A stretch of DNA of 60,734 bases. It comes from a virus. Below the pieces are notes generated by a model. That model was not told the origin of the DNA and ran no database searches. It saw only the letters and a list, made by a program, of their open reading frames with translations. Numbering within the stretch: the first letter of the stretch is position 1; the number at the start of each line of letters is the position of its first letter. The position numbers and the translations under genes are program-made. The stretch is from positions 1 through 60,734 of the IMG/VR virus record IMGVR_UViG_3300048904_000047. The stretch is one strand, 5' to 3'. Below are positions 15,781-23,728 of this stretch, piece after piece.

Positions 15781-16064
15781 TGACTCTATTAGAACGTATC
15801 GGAAAGGCGCTGAACGATTTTACTAAAGGTCGCGCATCAATGCATGTACCACCATTAGATACTGATGTTGATATAGTTCTTGCTGAGTGTTCAGTTGAAT
15901 TACGTAAATTAACGTTGGTTGATCGCAAACTTGAAACGCTTGATAAACTGGCTGGTCAGTTCCTGCAACTGTCAACAGAACGTGGTGGACGTGTTGCAAC
16001 AGCGTATGCTGAATGTGCTGACCTGCTGGCTAAAACCGTGAGGAACATCCGTGATGAAACCTGA
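15780..16064 (+). CDS. Hypothetical protein
   Basis: 94 aa, ATG sharing a base with the previous TGA. Mostly helical: LLERIGKALNDFTKGRASMH, then DRKLETLDKLAGQFLQL. Function unknown. Confidence 0.6.
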   Translation: MTLLERIGKALNDFTKGRASMHVPPLDTDVDIVLAECSVELRKLTLVDRKLETLDKLAGQFLQLSTERGGRVATAYAECADLLAKTVRNIRDET

Positions 16065-16455
16065 TGCTTATCAATTTAAAGCCGTTAACGGTACATGGTT
16101 AGATATCCATGAAGATACTGTTGCTCAAGCAATTAATGATGGTTATGAAGTTCGTTCATTGTACGCTATTACCGATCCTGATCCACAAGACTATTTCGCA
16201 GGACTGGTGCTTGCAGCACGAATACGGGCTGAAAAAGCAATGGTAAAATTTCCGCAACCTAATTATGTTCTTGCAAAACTTTCAGAAGAACATGGTGAAG
16301 TGGTTAAAGAAGTTGTCCATTATGCCGAAGGGCGCGGTGACTGGTCAAAACTCGAAAATGAGTTGATCGATAATCTGGCAATGATGATCCGCCTGGTTAA
16401 AGAAGGTGACCAAACTATTAATTTTACACCACCAGAGAGTGTGCGTGATGATTAA
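16054..16455 (+). CDS. MazG-like nucleotide pyrophosphohydrolase
   Basis: 133 aa from ATG 16054 (a GTG at 16051 is also in frame). An N-terminal extension with ITDPDP precedes a MazG-like helical domain: LSEEHGEVVKEVVHYAEGR carries the EExxE-type metal site and ENELIDNLAMM the downstream ExxD. It would hydrolyse (d)NTPs, tuning nucleotide or alarmone pools. Same operon as other small accessory genes. Confidence 0.75.
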   Translation: MKPDAYQFKAVNGTWLDIHEDTVAQAINDGYEVRSLYAITDPDPQDYFAGLVLAARIRAEKAMVKFPQPNYVLAKLSEEHGEVVKEVVHYAEGRGDWSKLENELIDNLAMMIRLVKEGDQTINFTPPESVRDD

Positions 16456-16645
16456 ATTTGAAAAGAGCGGTAAATTCCTTAAACCATTCCACGGTCCCCA
16501 AAAATGGCGATGGTGGCAATTGTTTTCAGTCAAATTATACACATTGGGTAATGGTGAAACATTAAAAGGTAAACGTCTCTGGTTTTACACCAGATGGGGT
16601 AGCTGGTTTATCAGTATTTATAAAGTGAGGGTACGCTATTTATGA
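16448..16645 (+). CDS. Hypothetical small basic protein
   Basis: 65 aa from ATG 16448, overlapping the MazG-like stop by 8 nt. Trp- and Lys-rich (PFHGPQKWRWWQLFSVKLY). AT-rich. No family. Confidence 0.5.
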   Translation: MIKFEKSGKFLKPFHGPQKWRWWQLFSVKLYTLGNGETLKGKRLWFYTRWGSWFISIYKVRVRYL

Positions 16646-16872
16646 AAATTAAAAACATGGCTGCAAGCGGTCTGTCCGGTCGTATCTTTTACGGTACGAT
16701 GGAAACGAAAGATGGTGGTCAGTCTGGTAAATGGTTAGCCGGGAAACAGGATGTTACTGATATGGCGATCCGTGCCGTTGCGGAACACTGTCATATTACG
16801 GGTAACGATTATCAGTTTACCCTGACTGACGGACGCACTATTAAACTGGCTGTTACGGTGGTGGAACCATGA
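16642..16872 (+). CDS. Conserved small phage protein
   Basis: 76 aa. MAASGLSGRIFYGTMETKDG, then KQDVTDMAIRAVAEH, a pattern I know from small uncharacterised enterophage proteins (LSGRIY...K.DVT...A). ATG overlaps the previous stop. Function unknown. Confidence 0.65.
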   Translation: MKIKNMAASGLSGRIFYGTMETKDGGQSGKWLAGKQDVTDMAIRAVAEHCHITGNDYQFTLTDGRTIKLAVTVVEP

Positions 16873-17192
16873 GTCTTTTTCAGTGTGAACATTGCGGATG
16901 TGTTGAAAATACAGCATTATCAGCCCAGGGTTTTACACGTTCATTTCAGGCGTTATTTGACTGGTCATATGCACCTGAACGTGCTGGTAAGCGGTTATGT
17001 TCGGCCTGTGGCCCAGTTAAATACCGTGACGGTAAACCTACAGAATACGGTAAATGGCATAACGTATTTGCTCGCCAGTATCTACCATTGGGAAAATTCA
17101 AAACAAACGATCAGGGTAATCTGGAACATGTTGAAACAGGTGAAACTGATTACCAAAATTATCTCGTACCACCATCAGAGGTGAGACGTTAA
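16869..17192 (+). CDS. Zinc-ribbon phage protein (CEHCGCVENTALS family)
   Basis: 107 aa. CEHCGCVENTALS at the N-terminus and LCSACGP near residue 43 give four zinc-binding Cys; the rest (DGKPTEYGKWHNVFARQYLP) matches a widespread uncharacterised phage family. Last gene of the rightward early region, convergent with the regulator gene, with a GC hairpin between them. Confidence 0.72.
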   Translation: MSLFQCEHCGCVENTALSAQGFTRSFQALFDWSYAPERAGKRLCSACGPVKYRDGKPTEYGKWHNVFARQYLPLGKFKTNDQGNLEHVETGETDYQNYLVPPSEVRR

Positions 17193-17199
17193 CCCCAGG

Positions 17200-17217
17200 C
17201 GGGGCTATCCGGCCCCG
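17200..17217. terminator. GC hairpin between convergent genes
   Basis: CGGGGC (17200-17205), loop TATCCG, GCCCCG (17212-17217). 6 bp, no clear U-tract on either strand. Likely end of both convergent transcripts, of uncertain efficiency. Confidence 0.45.
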
Positions 17218-17897
17218 TTCATATCCTTCCAGAGTTGCATCACTACATCATCCGGCATCGCGTCGAAATCACATCCAGGGTTAGTCATCATGACGAACTG
17301 GCGCACCTGTTCCCGATGCAGTGCGGTAAACTCAACACCCTTACCTTCATTCTGTTCCAGCAGGTCAACCATCACGTTAACTGTGTCAGCATACCAGCCA
17401 GAACTGATCCGGTTGTGTAACCAGTCAGCCGTGATACGTCGCCCGGTACAGGCCCGGCGCAAAACGTACAGCGCGTTGTTGAAGTTGCCACACATCGCTT
17501 CAAACCGTGTCCACACGTTGTGACCGTATACAGCTTCAAGTACCTGACTGTCCAGTAACCGGGACTGCTGCCAGTAATCTGCGCTGAAACGCCTGTGGGG
17601 TAGTTTCCGGCGCAGTTCATCTACAGGTATGGTTCTGTTCAGCGTGGTTACCACGGGGGCTGACTGACGCTGTTCCTGACTCACTCCTGACAGCGTTATA
17701 CCTTCGTGCAGATGACCGTAAGCATGTTCAACCGCTGACCGCATGATCAGATCCAGTATGTCACGCTTTGGCGTTATCTTTCCTTCCGACCACTCCCGAA
17801 AACGAGTCACGTTTACCGTGATACCGTTCATTTTTAAGAACTGGACGGCATTGCTGACCGACCCAAAACGCTGTGCAAAAAGTGTGAAGATGTTCAT
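17205..17897 (-). CDS. Putative DNA-binding transcriptional regulator
   Basis: 230 aa from ATG 17897 (AGGA 7 nt upstream; a TTG at 17900 is alternative). The N-terminus (FGSVSNAVQFLKMNGITVNV followed by RFREWSEGKITPKRDILDLI) looks like a Cro/CI-type HTH: helix pair, recognition helix, WSEGK turn. The C-terminal 130 aa (YGHNVWTRFEAM, ALYVLRRACTGRRITADWLH) contain a possible second HTH. It is transcribed away from an array of at least seven palindromic sites (17903-18483), the usual arrangement for an autoregulated repressor or switch protein. Similar sites occur before terL, portal and protease genes, so I infer a timing regulator for late genes. No known family was recognised. Confidence 0.65.
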   Translation of the reverse strand: MNIFTLFAQRFGSVSNAVQFLKMNGITVNVTRFREWSEGKITPKRDILDLIMRSAVEHAYGHLHEGITLSGVSQEQRQSAPVVTTLNRTIPVDELRRKLPHRRFSADYWQQSRLLDSQVLEAVYGHNVWTRFEAMCGNFNNALYVLRRACTGRRITADWLHNRISSGWYADTVNVMVDLLEQNEGKGVEFTALHREQVRQFVMMTNPGCDFDAMPDDVVMQLWKDMNGAG

Positions 17898-17902
17898 CAA
17901 TA

Positions 17903-18189
17903 TATCCTGTTATACGAAACTAAGTTAAGCCTAACACGTTGTGTTATACAAAACTAGGATTATTTCTGTACGGATTGCAGGGTGCAACACGGCGTGTTAG
18001 ACAAAACTACGTCATAGATCGCGCTCTTGTTCAGCGTAACACGGCGTGTTAGACGAAACTACGGTGAATTTTTAAGACTAGTTTAACGCAACACAACGTG
18101 TTAGACGAAACAAAAACGGCGCGGATCATACTTCCAATCTATGACGCGCATACTTAAACAATGCAACACGTTGTGTTATACCAAACTAA
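17903..18189. promoter_or_regulatory. Operator array upstream of the regulator (five full sites plus a half site)
   Basis: Palindromic core AACAC(N3)GTGTTA followed by (T/G)AC(N)AAACTA. Copies: 17932-17956, 17985-18009, 18037-18061, 18089-18112 (left arm TAGTTT also present) and 18164-18187, with a half site at 17909-17922. Spacing is roughly 50 bp for four copies. These could be binding sites for the 17205-17897 protein, terminase small subunit sites near cos/pac, or replication iterons. Confidence 0.8.
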
Positions 18190-18493
18190 AAACCCTTATT
18201 ATTTAACTACTTATATTCTTTTATAATAGATAGTATAGATAGTATAGATAATAGTAAGAGTTATAAATATAAGGTTAGTTTGGTATAACACAGTAAGTTA
18301 TAAGAAACTAGAGAGGGTTTAAAAAGTATAGGGGAATAGTATTAAAACTATGATCTGTAATGTTTTCAATAGTTTAAAGTATACGGGTATGTGATTATCC
18401 ATTGTTATCAATAACTTAAACCATGCGGTTGCTAACCCGTGGGTATCTGTGCGAAACTAGTTTCATATAACACATCATGTTAGGAACAAACTT
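18190..18493. promoter_or_regulatory. AT-rich regulatory interval before terS
   Basis: No gene seen. It holds the AT-rich direct repeat ATAGATAGTATAGATAGTAT (about 18227-18247), also present at about 36982. There is a symmetric operator at 18276-18310 (TAGTTT...ATAAC...GTTAT...AAACTA), a possible promoter -10 TATGAT at 18349-18354 with a poor -35, and another operator at 18458-18483 (TAGTTTCATATAACAC...GTTA) that contains TATAAC at 18466-18471, just before terS. Could include a cos/pac site or an unwinding element. Confidence 0.65.
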
Positions 18494-19129
18494 ATGAAAA
18501 TTTCAGACAGAGCGAAAAGAGCAAGTCTGGAACTAACGACCGATCAACTCCGTTTCGCTAACTTATATTTAGATCGTGTGAATAATGGTTTGAGCAATGC
18601 GCAATGTGTTTTACAGGCTTATCCGGGTCATACGTCTGAAGATGCTGCAAAAGTTACTGCACATCGTCTGTTATCGAATACGAAAATTTTAAACTACCTG
18701 GATGCTATGGGAGCTGTTGCGCTTGAGTCAGTCGGTGAGTCGTTATCATCTCGTGTCGAATGGTGGAAGCGAGCGGCAAGCACTGCAGAAGAATTACTGG
18801 AACCATACTGTCAGCGTGTAGTCATTCCCGGTGAGGACAACGACGAATGTAAACACCTGTGGGTTGCCACAACCGACGATATCCCGAACTACCTGCAGCA
18901 GTACGTGGTTCGTTACAAACGGTATCTGTTAGGCGGGTACACGCTGGAAACACGTGAACTGTTTGATCCTAAGACCCGTGCAAAAGCATCTGAGAACCTG
19001 GACAAAATTACCGGGAACAGCGTTGAGCGTGTGGAGCTATCAGGAACAGTTGGTAACCTGGTTCAGAAGGTTCCCGAAGGTGCAAGCCTGGAAGATATCG
19101 CGCAGTTGTATCAGAAAGCGCTGAAATAA
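18494..19129 (+). CDS. terS: Terminase small subunit
   Basis: 211 aa. The N-terminal HTH region LTTDQLRFANLYLDRVNNGL, then AQCVLQAYPGH and AHRLLSNTKI, is the classic small-terminase DNA-recognition fold; the central helices (VEWWKRAASTAEEL) form the oligomerisation part and SLEDIAQLYQKALK the C-terminal segment. It recognises the packaging site and loads the large subunit. Unusually, it is separated from terL by about 5.4 kb of leftward small genes. Operators lie directly before its ATG. Confidence 0.88.
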   Translation: MKISDRAKRASLELTTDQLRFANLYLDRVNNGLSNAQCVLQAYPGHTSEDAAKVTAHRLLSNTKILNYLDAMGAVALESVGESLSSRVEWWKRAASTAEELLEPYCQRVVIPGEDNDECKHLWVATTDDIPNYLQQYVVRYKRYLLGGYTLETRELFDPKTRAKASENLDKITGNSVERVELSGTVGNLVQKVPEGASLEDIAQLYQKALK

Positions 19130-19198
19130 CGCCGGAAACCGTTTGCGTTTTGACGATCGACACTGTGGTGGTGCAAGGGTACAGGGTGGGGTGTTAAA

Positions 19199-19217
19199 GC
19201 CCCTTACGGGGCGTTTT
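19199..19217. terminator. Bidirectional intrinsic terminator after terS
   Basis: GCCCC TTAC GGGGC (19199-19212, 5-bp stem) followed by GTTTTAT on the plus strand; on the minus strand the stem is followed by TTTAAC. It serves terS and the facing leftward block. Confidence 0.75.
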
Positions 19218-19404
19218 ATGCTACAACTTCAAAAACAGTTTCACCATTACCCATCGTGTAATGACCGTTTTCAGTTTTACGAACATTCCAGGTTAATCCC
19301 CCGTGGTACACAACCATGTCATCTGTATCCAGATCGACAACTGTACCTTTTTTAAAAATACCAGGGGTTAAGTCTTTAGCGCGTTTGATTACTTTCAGTT
19401 CCAT
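19216..19404 (-). CDS. Hypothetical small beta-rich protein
   Basis: 62 aa from ATG 19404 (AGGA 9 nt upstream; reading from 19419 would add MRNRK). MELKVIKRAKDLTPGIFKKG... with alternating strands (TVVDLDTDDMVVYHGGLTWN). Has its own promoter at 19440-19468. Function unknown. Confidence 0.6.
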   Translation of the reverse strand: MELKVIKRAKDLTPGIFKKGTVVDLDTDDMVVYHGGLTWNVRKTENGHYTMGNGETVFEVVA

Positions 19405-19439
19405 TTTCCGGTTCCTCACATTTCGTTGTCTATGTGAAG

Positions 19440-19468
19440 ATAATACACATCCCTGTGTAATCCGTCAA
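19440..19468 (-). promoter_or_regulatory. Leftward promoter, AAAATAATTCTTGAC family
   Basis: Minus strand TTGACG (19468-19463), 17-nt spacer, TATTAT (19445-19440), upstream TTAAAATAATTC. Lies across the 3' end of the preceding leftward gene and drives 19404-19216. Confidence 0.75.
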
Positions 19469-19471
19469 GAA

Positions 19472-19804
19472 TTATTTTAAACTTTCTTTCAGTAACCGAT
19501 AAGTTTCAGGACAGTTACCCTGACCGCGTTCACGTTCATATGCAGCGCTGATTGTGTCCCAGTTTTCAATCACACCTTTAAACGCCGGGCAACGTTTAGC
19601 GATTAACGGGAAACTGTTTCTGATTTCTGGTACAGCTTCAACCAGGAACCAGCAACGGCGAAAATCAGCAACATCTGACGGTGCACGGAAACCCCATCCA
19701 CTATCCATTTCATTATCCGTGTGAATGCAAACCATCGTTTTAGAACTCAGACCAGTTTCACCAGAGCATAACCACTGAATAATACGTTCCTGTTCTGTTT
19801 TCAT
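19472..19804 (-). CDS. Hypothetical protein
   Basis: 110 aa. MKTEQERIIQWLCSGETGLS ... GWGFRAPSDVADFRRCWFLVE; a pattern common in small enterophage proteins of unknown function. ATG overlaps the stop of the 41-aa upstream gene. Confidence 0.65.
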   Translation of the reverse strand: MKTEQERIIQWLCSGETGLSSKTMVCIHTDNEMDSGWGFRAPSDVADFRRCWFLVEAVPEIRNSFPLIAKRCPAFKGVIENWDTISAAYERERGQGNCPETYRLLKESLK

Positions 19805-19926
19805 TTGCTACTAATCCTTACGCTATGTTTTATGAACCAATAAATACCCGTGATACGATAAATAATCAGAAACAGACCCGTGTACCATTTTGTTCTGATT
19901 TTTACCGTTAGTTTTTCAATAGTCAT
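19801..19926 (-). CDS. Tiny membrane protein
   Basis: 41 aa (MTIEKLTVKIRTKWYTGLFL...), one hydrophobic helix YTGLFLIIYRITGIYWFI flanked by basic residues. AAGGTGAATAGTT lies upstream, and ATGA overlap with the next gene supports expression. Function unknown. Confidence 0.55.
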   Translation of the reverse strand: MTIEKLTVKIRTKWYTGLFLIIYRITGIYWFIKHSVRISSK

Positions 19927-19928
19927 AA

Positions 19929-20084
19929 CTATTCACCTTTTAAATATTTATCATTGCAAGGGATCCAGAAACGGTCACCAACATTCGGGGAAGCATTCCA
20001 GGGCATCTTTTCCGTTACTTCCAGTTCCACATCACCACGTGCGTTACGGTTAACGATTTTCACAGGTATGCCGTCGTAGGTCAT
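19929..20084 (-). CDS. Hypothetical small protein
   Basis: 51 aa ([20 protein letters not shown]..., ending RFWIPCNDKYLKGE). ATG 20084 overlaps the TGA of the upstream gene. Small beta-barrel-like composition. Unknown function. Confidence 0.55.
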   Translation of the reverse strand: MTYDGIPVKIVNRNARGDVELEVTEKMPWNASPNVGDRFWIPCNDKYLKGE

Positions 20085-20335
20085 TTCTTCCGTGCCTCCA
20101 GCATTGCATCAGCCATAATGTAAGCCCGCTCCGCATTTAATTGTTCGTCCATTTCAACTAATGAACCAGCCAATAAACCTTGCATCGCAGCAATTGCAAA
20201 CCGATCGCGGATGGTCAGTGTTTTCTGGTTGATTTCTTCCAGTGTTTCCGCTTGCTGAATAAGCGATGTACAGTTCATCGCCTCGTGATTATTACTGCGT
20301 GTCATCCGGTAGTTTTCAGCATCACTACGTTTCAT
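20081..20335 (-). CDS. Conserved small phage protein
   Basis: 84 aa. The C-terminal half [20 protein letters not shown], then [17 protein letters not shown], belongs to a phage/prophage family with the [13 protein letters not shown] signature. Function unknown. Coupled to rdgC upstream. Confidence 0.7.
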   Translation of the reverse strand: MKRSDAENYRMTRSNNHEAMNCTSLIQQAETLEEINQKTLTIRDRFAIAAMQGLLAGSLVEMDEQLNAERAYIMADAMLEARKK

Positions 20336-21249
20336 CGTTTAGCCTCCCCACCCAGCGCAACTACAAGCTGGTTAATCAGTGCCTGAAGTTCACCCGTCAT
20401 CAGTGTGAAATCAGCGTCGAACCTGGCTATAACATCTTCACGATCGATATCGTCATTTTGCCCGGTCAGTCCGTCGCAGAACTTCAGACGGCTTAACGTT
20501 GCGCTGTCAGACAGGGTGAACGTAATACGCTGCTGCCAGTCCAGCGCCAGTTTAGTAACGACTTTCCCGGCCTCGATGTGTGTTGCAATTTCATCGCTAA
20601 CCAGGTCTTGTTTCTTAACCCGTGCAATACCACCATCAGCCAGGATCGCTTTCAGTTCAGCCGCATCACCCATCGCGAAACCTGCAGGAACGCCTCCTGA
20701 CCGTACCCATTCAGTCATGGTCAGTTCAACAGGGCTTTCCATCGTCAGCGGCACAACTGGCAGACTACCCAGAGATTTACGCAACAATGCCAGTGCATCT
20801 TCAGCACGTTTGGCACTGGACGCGTCAACGATAATCAGACCGTTGATGATATCAATCCACACCTGTGTACGATTGTCTTTAGGGAATGCCCGTGGCAGCA
20901 GAGAATGCAACACTTCATCTTTAAGACTGTCTTTCTCTGTTTTCTTCAGTTTACGACCCTGTTCGGTTTCCAGTTTGGCGATCCGCGCGTCCAGATGCTG
21001 TTTCACAACCGTTCCCGGTAGAATCTTTTCCTGTTTTTGAAGCGTCAACAGATACTGACCGTTTGCCTGATGTGCCAGCGTCTGACTAAATACGGTCGCC
21101 GGAACCCAGCCAGTTTTAGCCATATCGTTAGAACCGCACGGGGTAAACTGGAACGGCTGCAGATACTGTTCAATATTTGCCAGTTGTGCCATCAGTGACA
21201 TGGTATCGCGTGACAAGCGGTAGATGAGTGCGTTTTTAAAGAAGTTCAT
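20332..21249 (-). CDS. rdgC: RdgC-like recombination-associated protein
   Basis: 305 aa, the full length of bacterial RdgC (about 303). [12 protein letters not shown] start, [17 protein letters not shown], the [17 protein letters not shown] region and the C-terminal [17 protein letters not shown] all match. RdgC forms a ring around duplex DNA and restrains RecA. A phage copy may protect replication intermediates or modulate host recombination. Coupled to both neighbours. Confidence 0.92.
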   Translation of the reverse strand: MNFFKNALIYRLSRDTMSLMAQLANIEQYLQPFQFTPCGSNDMAKTGWVPATVFSQTLAHQANGQYLLTLQKQEKILPGTVVKQHLDARIAKLETEQGRKLKKTEKDSLKDEVLHSLLPRAFPKDNRTQVWIDIINGLIIVDASSAKRAEDALALLRKSLGSLPVVPLTMESPVELTMTEWVRSGGVPAGFAMGDAAELKAILADGGIARVKKQDLVSDEIATHIEAGKVVTKLALDWQQRITFTLSDSATLSRLKFCDGLTGQNDDIDREDVIARFDADFTLMTGELQALINQLVVALGGEAKR

Positions 21250-21449
21250 AACAAGTCGATATCCTGTGGATTGATTAAAACGTTAGACATAATAAATGGT
21301 ACTGATGGTTTAACGCCAAGTTGGTGAGACTCGTTAATTTCCAGCACCACTTCAAGACCATCTTTACTTGCTTCACAAATAGCAGTATTCAACTGTTTAG
21401 TTAAATCTAAAATTCTACGCTGATAATCTTGCGCTTCAGATAGTTTCAT
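21246..21449 (-). CDS. Hypothetical small protein
   Basis: 67 aa from ATG 21449, which overlaps the previous [23 protein letters not shown]... is helical. Directly precedes rdgC. Function unknown. Confidence 0.6.
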   Translation of the reverse strand: MKLSEAQDYQRRILDLTKQLNTAICEASKDGLEVVLEINESHQLGVKPSVPFIMSNVLINPQDIDLL

Positions 21450-21721
21450 GGTGTTGTTAATCCTCTTAGTTTGTAATTCAGCCGTACCCAGAACATTTCC
21501 CAACTACGGTCATTAAATTTAAAACATGGGTCAAATGAACCGTAAGCCCAGAAATTGACGTATGCACCACAATTTTTACAGTGAGTATCAATTTCAGAAG
21601 GTTGATACTCATAAACTGTAGCCGTCACAGTATCTTTAAATTCTTTACTACCGCAATCAGGGCAGCGAACACACTCACAGTCTGTGTTGTAGTTGCTGTG
21701 AATTGACCATAACTTTTTCAC
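21446..21721 (-). CDS. Zinc-ribbon protein
   Basis: 91 aa from GTG 21721 (GAGG 8 nt upstream). CVRCPDCGS (about 17-25) and HCKNCGA (about 47-53) form a two-knuckle zinc ribbon; C-terminus rich in aromatics. Overlaps the upstream gene by 47 nt. Confidence 0.62.
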   Translation of the reverse strand: MKKLWSIHSNYNTDCECVRCPDCGSKEFKDTVTATVYEYQPSEIDTHCKNCGAYVNFWAYGSFDPCFKFNDRSWEMFWVRLNYKLRGLTTP

Positions 21722-21863
21722 CTTCGATATCCTCTTTAAAAAGTGGTGGGGTCGAACAACGACAATTAATCATTCGTGGGTGACCGTTATCCTGAACATC
21801 CGCTGGGATGTAAGTCACACCCGGTTCAAGTTCAACTACTGGTGACCAGTCAAAGCGTTTCAT
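21675..21863 (-). CDS. Hypothetical small protein
   Basis: 62 aa. MKRFDWSPVVELEPGVTYIP..., INCRCSTPP. RBS AAGGAACCGGAA. The C-terminal 15 codons overlap the zinc-ribbon gene in another frame. Confidence 0.55.
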   Translation of the reverse strand: MKRFDWSPVVELEPGVTYIPADVQDNGHPRMINCRCSTPPLFKEDIEGEKVMVNSQQLQHRL

Positions 21864-22084
21864 TTCCGGTTCCTTCTTTTCCGTGCATCGCGCCGGGACT
21901 GTGCAACACCAGTTTTACGACGCGGCTGTTTAGTCGGTAACTGCTGGGTGATTTGTGGTGGTTCAGCATGATGAATAGTTACTGTTTCAAAATCAGCGAC
22001 CGTCAATTTACCCTGACTTTTAATCTGTTCCATCAGTTGCCGGGCATAACCAGAAACATAAGGCAATAGAGCAATATTAATCAT
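21860..22084 (-). CDS. Hypothetical basic protein
   Basis: 74 aa from ATG 22084, preceded by GGAGGG. The N-terminal half is helical; the C-terminus is extremely basic (KQPRRKTGVAQSRRDARKRR). Possibly nucleic-acid binding. Confidence 0.6.
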   Translation of the reverse strand: MINIALLPYVSGYARQLMEQIKSQGKLTVADFETVTIHHAEPPQITQQLPTKQPRRKTGVAQSRRDARKRRNRK

Positions 22085-22287
22085 TTGCAACCCTCCCACG
22101 AATGTTGACCAGTTCTTGCGGCAAGCCAACCAGACCACTTATTTCTGACATCAACATCGTCATATAACATCAGACCATTTTCATCACGGATACCGTCTAA
22201 TGACTTCCAGCCCAGTGCTGTATCATTAGCAATCCATTCTTCAAAATTACGCTGTTCACGGATTCTGATCGATAGTTCGTGACTCAT
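22081..22287 (-). CDS. Hypothetical small protein
   Basis: 68 aa. MSHELSIRIREQRNFEEWIA ... NKWSGWLAARTGQHSWEGCK; the VRNKWSGWLAA pattern is common to Ead-type accessory proteins. Coupled on both sides. Confidence 0.62.
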   Translation of the reverse strand: MSHELSIRIREQRNFEEWIANDTALGWKSLDGIRDENGLMLYDDVDVRNKWSGWLAARTGQHSWEGCK

Positions 22288-22550
22288 ACGTTCACCACTA
22301 CCAGGCCGGGTTGTAAATCCCCGTGGTTATGACGACCATCAGCCGTAAATGAGAAGTTGAAGTTACACACTTCACCGTTAAAGCTGAACGGGATGGCAAA
22401 TGACTGACCATCGTCTAACAGCACTTTGACGGGCCAGCGTGAGTCAGAGACGATTGCGACGATAGTACCAGTTGGTGACGCTTTACGTTGCTCGATCATG
22501 CGTAAAACGTTTGGCGCGGTGATTTGTACGCGCTGATTGACATGAAACAT
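22284..22550 (-). CDS. Hypothetical beta-rich protein
   Basis: 88 aa. MFHVNQRVQITAPNVLRMIE, then TGTIVAIVSDSRWPVKVLLD; SH3/KOW-like strand pattern. First gene after the promoter at 22583-22611. Function unknown. Confidence 0.6.
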   Translation of the reverse strand: MFHVNQRVQITAPNVLRMIEQRKASPTGTIVAIVSDSRWPVKVLLDDGQSFAIPFSFNGEVCNFNFSFTADGRHNHGDLQPGLVVVNV

Positions 22551-22582
22551 GATGGTGACTCCGGGTTGTTTATGTACCCTGA

Positions 22583-22611
22583 AGTCTATTTGACAATGCG
22601 TAAACCGTCAA
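22583..22611 (-). promoter_or_regulatory. Leftward promoter, AAAATAATTCTTGAC family
   Basis: Minus strand TTGACG (22611-22606), 17-nt spacer, TAGACT (22588-22583), upstream TTAAAATAATTC. Lies over the 3' end of the 22586-22792 gene and drives the block down to rdgC and beyond. Confidence 0.75.
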
Positions 22612-22792
22612 GAATTATTTTAAACTTTCCGTTAGCGTCTGACGCGTAACAGATACCATTTGAATAGATGGTGATAGTTTTCATGACATTCTGGTAATCG
22701 GTACACTGACTGCGAACGCGCAGATCATACCCGGTCTGGATGATAAGCCAGGTCACCATCACAGCTATCAGTTTTAAAACGTATCGAAACAT
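22586..22792 (-). CDS. Small exported or membrane-anchored protein
   Basis: 68 aa from ATG 22792 (AGGGG 8 nt upstream; GTG at 22801 is alternative). N-terminal hydrophobic helix FRYVLKLIAVMVTWLIIQTG, then a periplasmic-type region with two Cys. Function unknown. Confidence 0.55.
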   Translation of the reverse strand: MFRYVLKLIAVMVTWLIIQTGYDLRVRSQCTDYQNVMKTITIYSNGICYASDANGKFKIILDGLRIVK

Positions 22793-22799
22793 GTTCCGC

Positions 22800-22854
22800 A
22801 CCCCTCTATGTTACGTACAGGGTAGTGCGGAATGGTGGTGGGGTACAGAGGGGT
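22800..22854. other. Long-loop inverted repeat
   Basis: ACCCCTCT (22800-22807) and AGAGGGGT (22847-22854), 8 bp perfect with a 39-nt loop, between two leftward genes. A competing CCGCAC/GTGCGG pairing exists inside. May attenuate or stabilise the transcript. Confidence 0.4.
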
Positions 22855-23120
22855 TATTCTGATTTTACAGTCAGACCTGCAGCGGTGAGGACTTCAATCA
22901 CTTCATCACGATCGAGATAATCACCTTCAGGATCGGGAACTAGATACGCTTCATCAATATGATACCCTTCTGGTGATAAACGTTCGGGTAACTGAATGGT
23001 CAACGCTTTTTCAATCCGATCAGCCCACCCAGGAATTATAAATTTACCCCCGTGGTCATCAGCCTTTGGGTTATAAGTTCGCATTTCATTTAGAATTGTT
23101 TTTAAATTGTCGTTTATCAT
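22854..23120 (-). CDS. Hypothetical protein
   Basis: 88 aa. MINDNLKTILNEMRTYNPKA, acidic C-terminus GDYLDRDEVIEVLTAAGLTV. Reads as a small helical protein. ATG overlaps the upstream stop. Confidence 0.6.
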   Translation of the reverse strand: MINDNLKTILNEMRTYNPKADDHGGKFIIPGWADRIEKALTIQLPERLSPEGYHIDEAYLVPDPEGDYLDRDEVIEVLTAAGLTVKSE

Positions 23121-23326
23121 TTCTTAATCACCCCATGACCTGGTGCAAAACAAATCGTATTACGCTCTTTGAAAAACCAACCAGCTTTTTTAGCCTGTCT
23201 AAGACAGTCTCGAAAGTTTTCACCATCAAACGATGTGACAGGCGTATTACCATATAACCGTGGCTTCTGACACGTTCTGCAGTCACAATATAGATCCATT
23301 GAATATCCGCTAACTACTGGCATCAC
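23117..23326 (-). CDS. Cys-containing hypothetical protein
   Basis: 69 aa. CDCRTCQKPRLYG is a likely zinc or metal site; later RQAKKAGWFFKERNTICFAP, similar to small phage proteins with a KAGW motif. Coupled on both sides. Confidence 0.6.
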   Translation of the reverse strand: MMPVVSGYSMDLYCDCRTCQKPRLYGNTPVTSFDGENFRDCLRQAKKAGWFFKERNTICFAPGHGVIKK

Positions 23327-23568
23327 TCACCACCTTCTTTCGGTCTGAAAAGGATTTCGCCGGACTGGTTACCAACCGTAGCGATTTGTTTAGCCTGTTC
23401 ACCGCAATCAACCCCGGCGTTACGCGCACAGGCAATAAACACACGTTCACGGATTTCCTGATTAACCCATAAGGGTTTTACGTCGCGGTTGTTATATATC
23501 AACCCTGCTGTTAAGCCAGATACAAAACCAGCAATAAGTGTAACCATCAGCACATTACGATTCATCAT
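23323..23568 (-). CDS. Small membrane-anchored protein
   Basis: 81 aa from ATG 23568 (AAGGAG upstream). N-terminal helix VLMVTLIAGFVSGLTAGLIY, then a soluble domain with two Cys (ACARNAGVDCGEQ). Function unknown. Confidence 0.6.
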   Translation of the reverse strand: MMNRNVLMVTLIAGFVSGLTAGLIYNNRDVKPLWVNQEIRERVFIACARNAGVDCGEQAKQIATVGNQSGEILFRPKEGGE

Positions 23569-23728
23569 TATTTTCACACTCCTTAATAATTTCTTCCATT
23601 ACTGGAACTTGTTTTTGCCAGCGGTCTAAATGATATTTGAAATTTGCTAATTCATCTTTATCCAGCAATACATCACCGTTAAAAACGCTGGCATCCATTT
23701 CATCAATCAACTCTGAGATATAGGACAC
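23555..23728 (-). CDS. Hypothetical small acidic protein
   Basis: 57 aa from GTG 23728 directly after the upstream TGA. VSYISELIDEMDASVFNGDV..., ending KECENNDES; helical and acidic. Overlaps the next gene by 14 nt. Confidence 0.5.
   Translation of the reverse strand: MSYISELIDEMDASVFNGDVLLDKDELANFKYHLDRWQKQVPVMEEIIKECENNDES

Noticed and set aside
17205-17897. CI-type lysogeny repressor
   Set aside because: There is no integrase, excisionase or attachment site, and no self-cleavage Ser/Lys domain is evident. A regulator of lytic timing is more economical.
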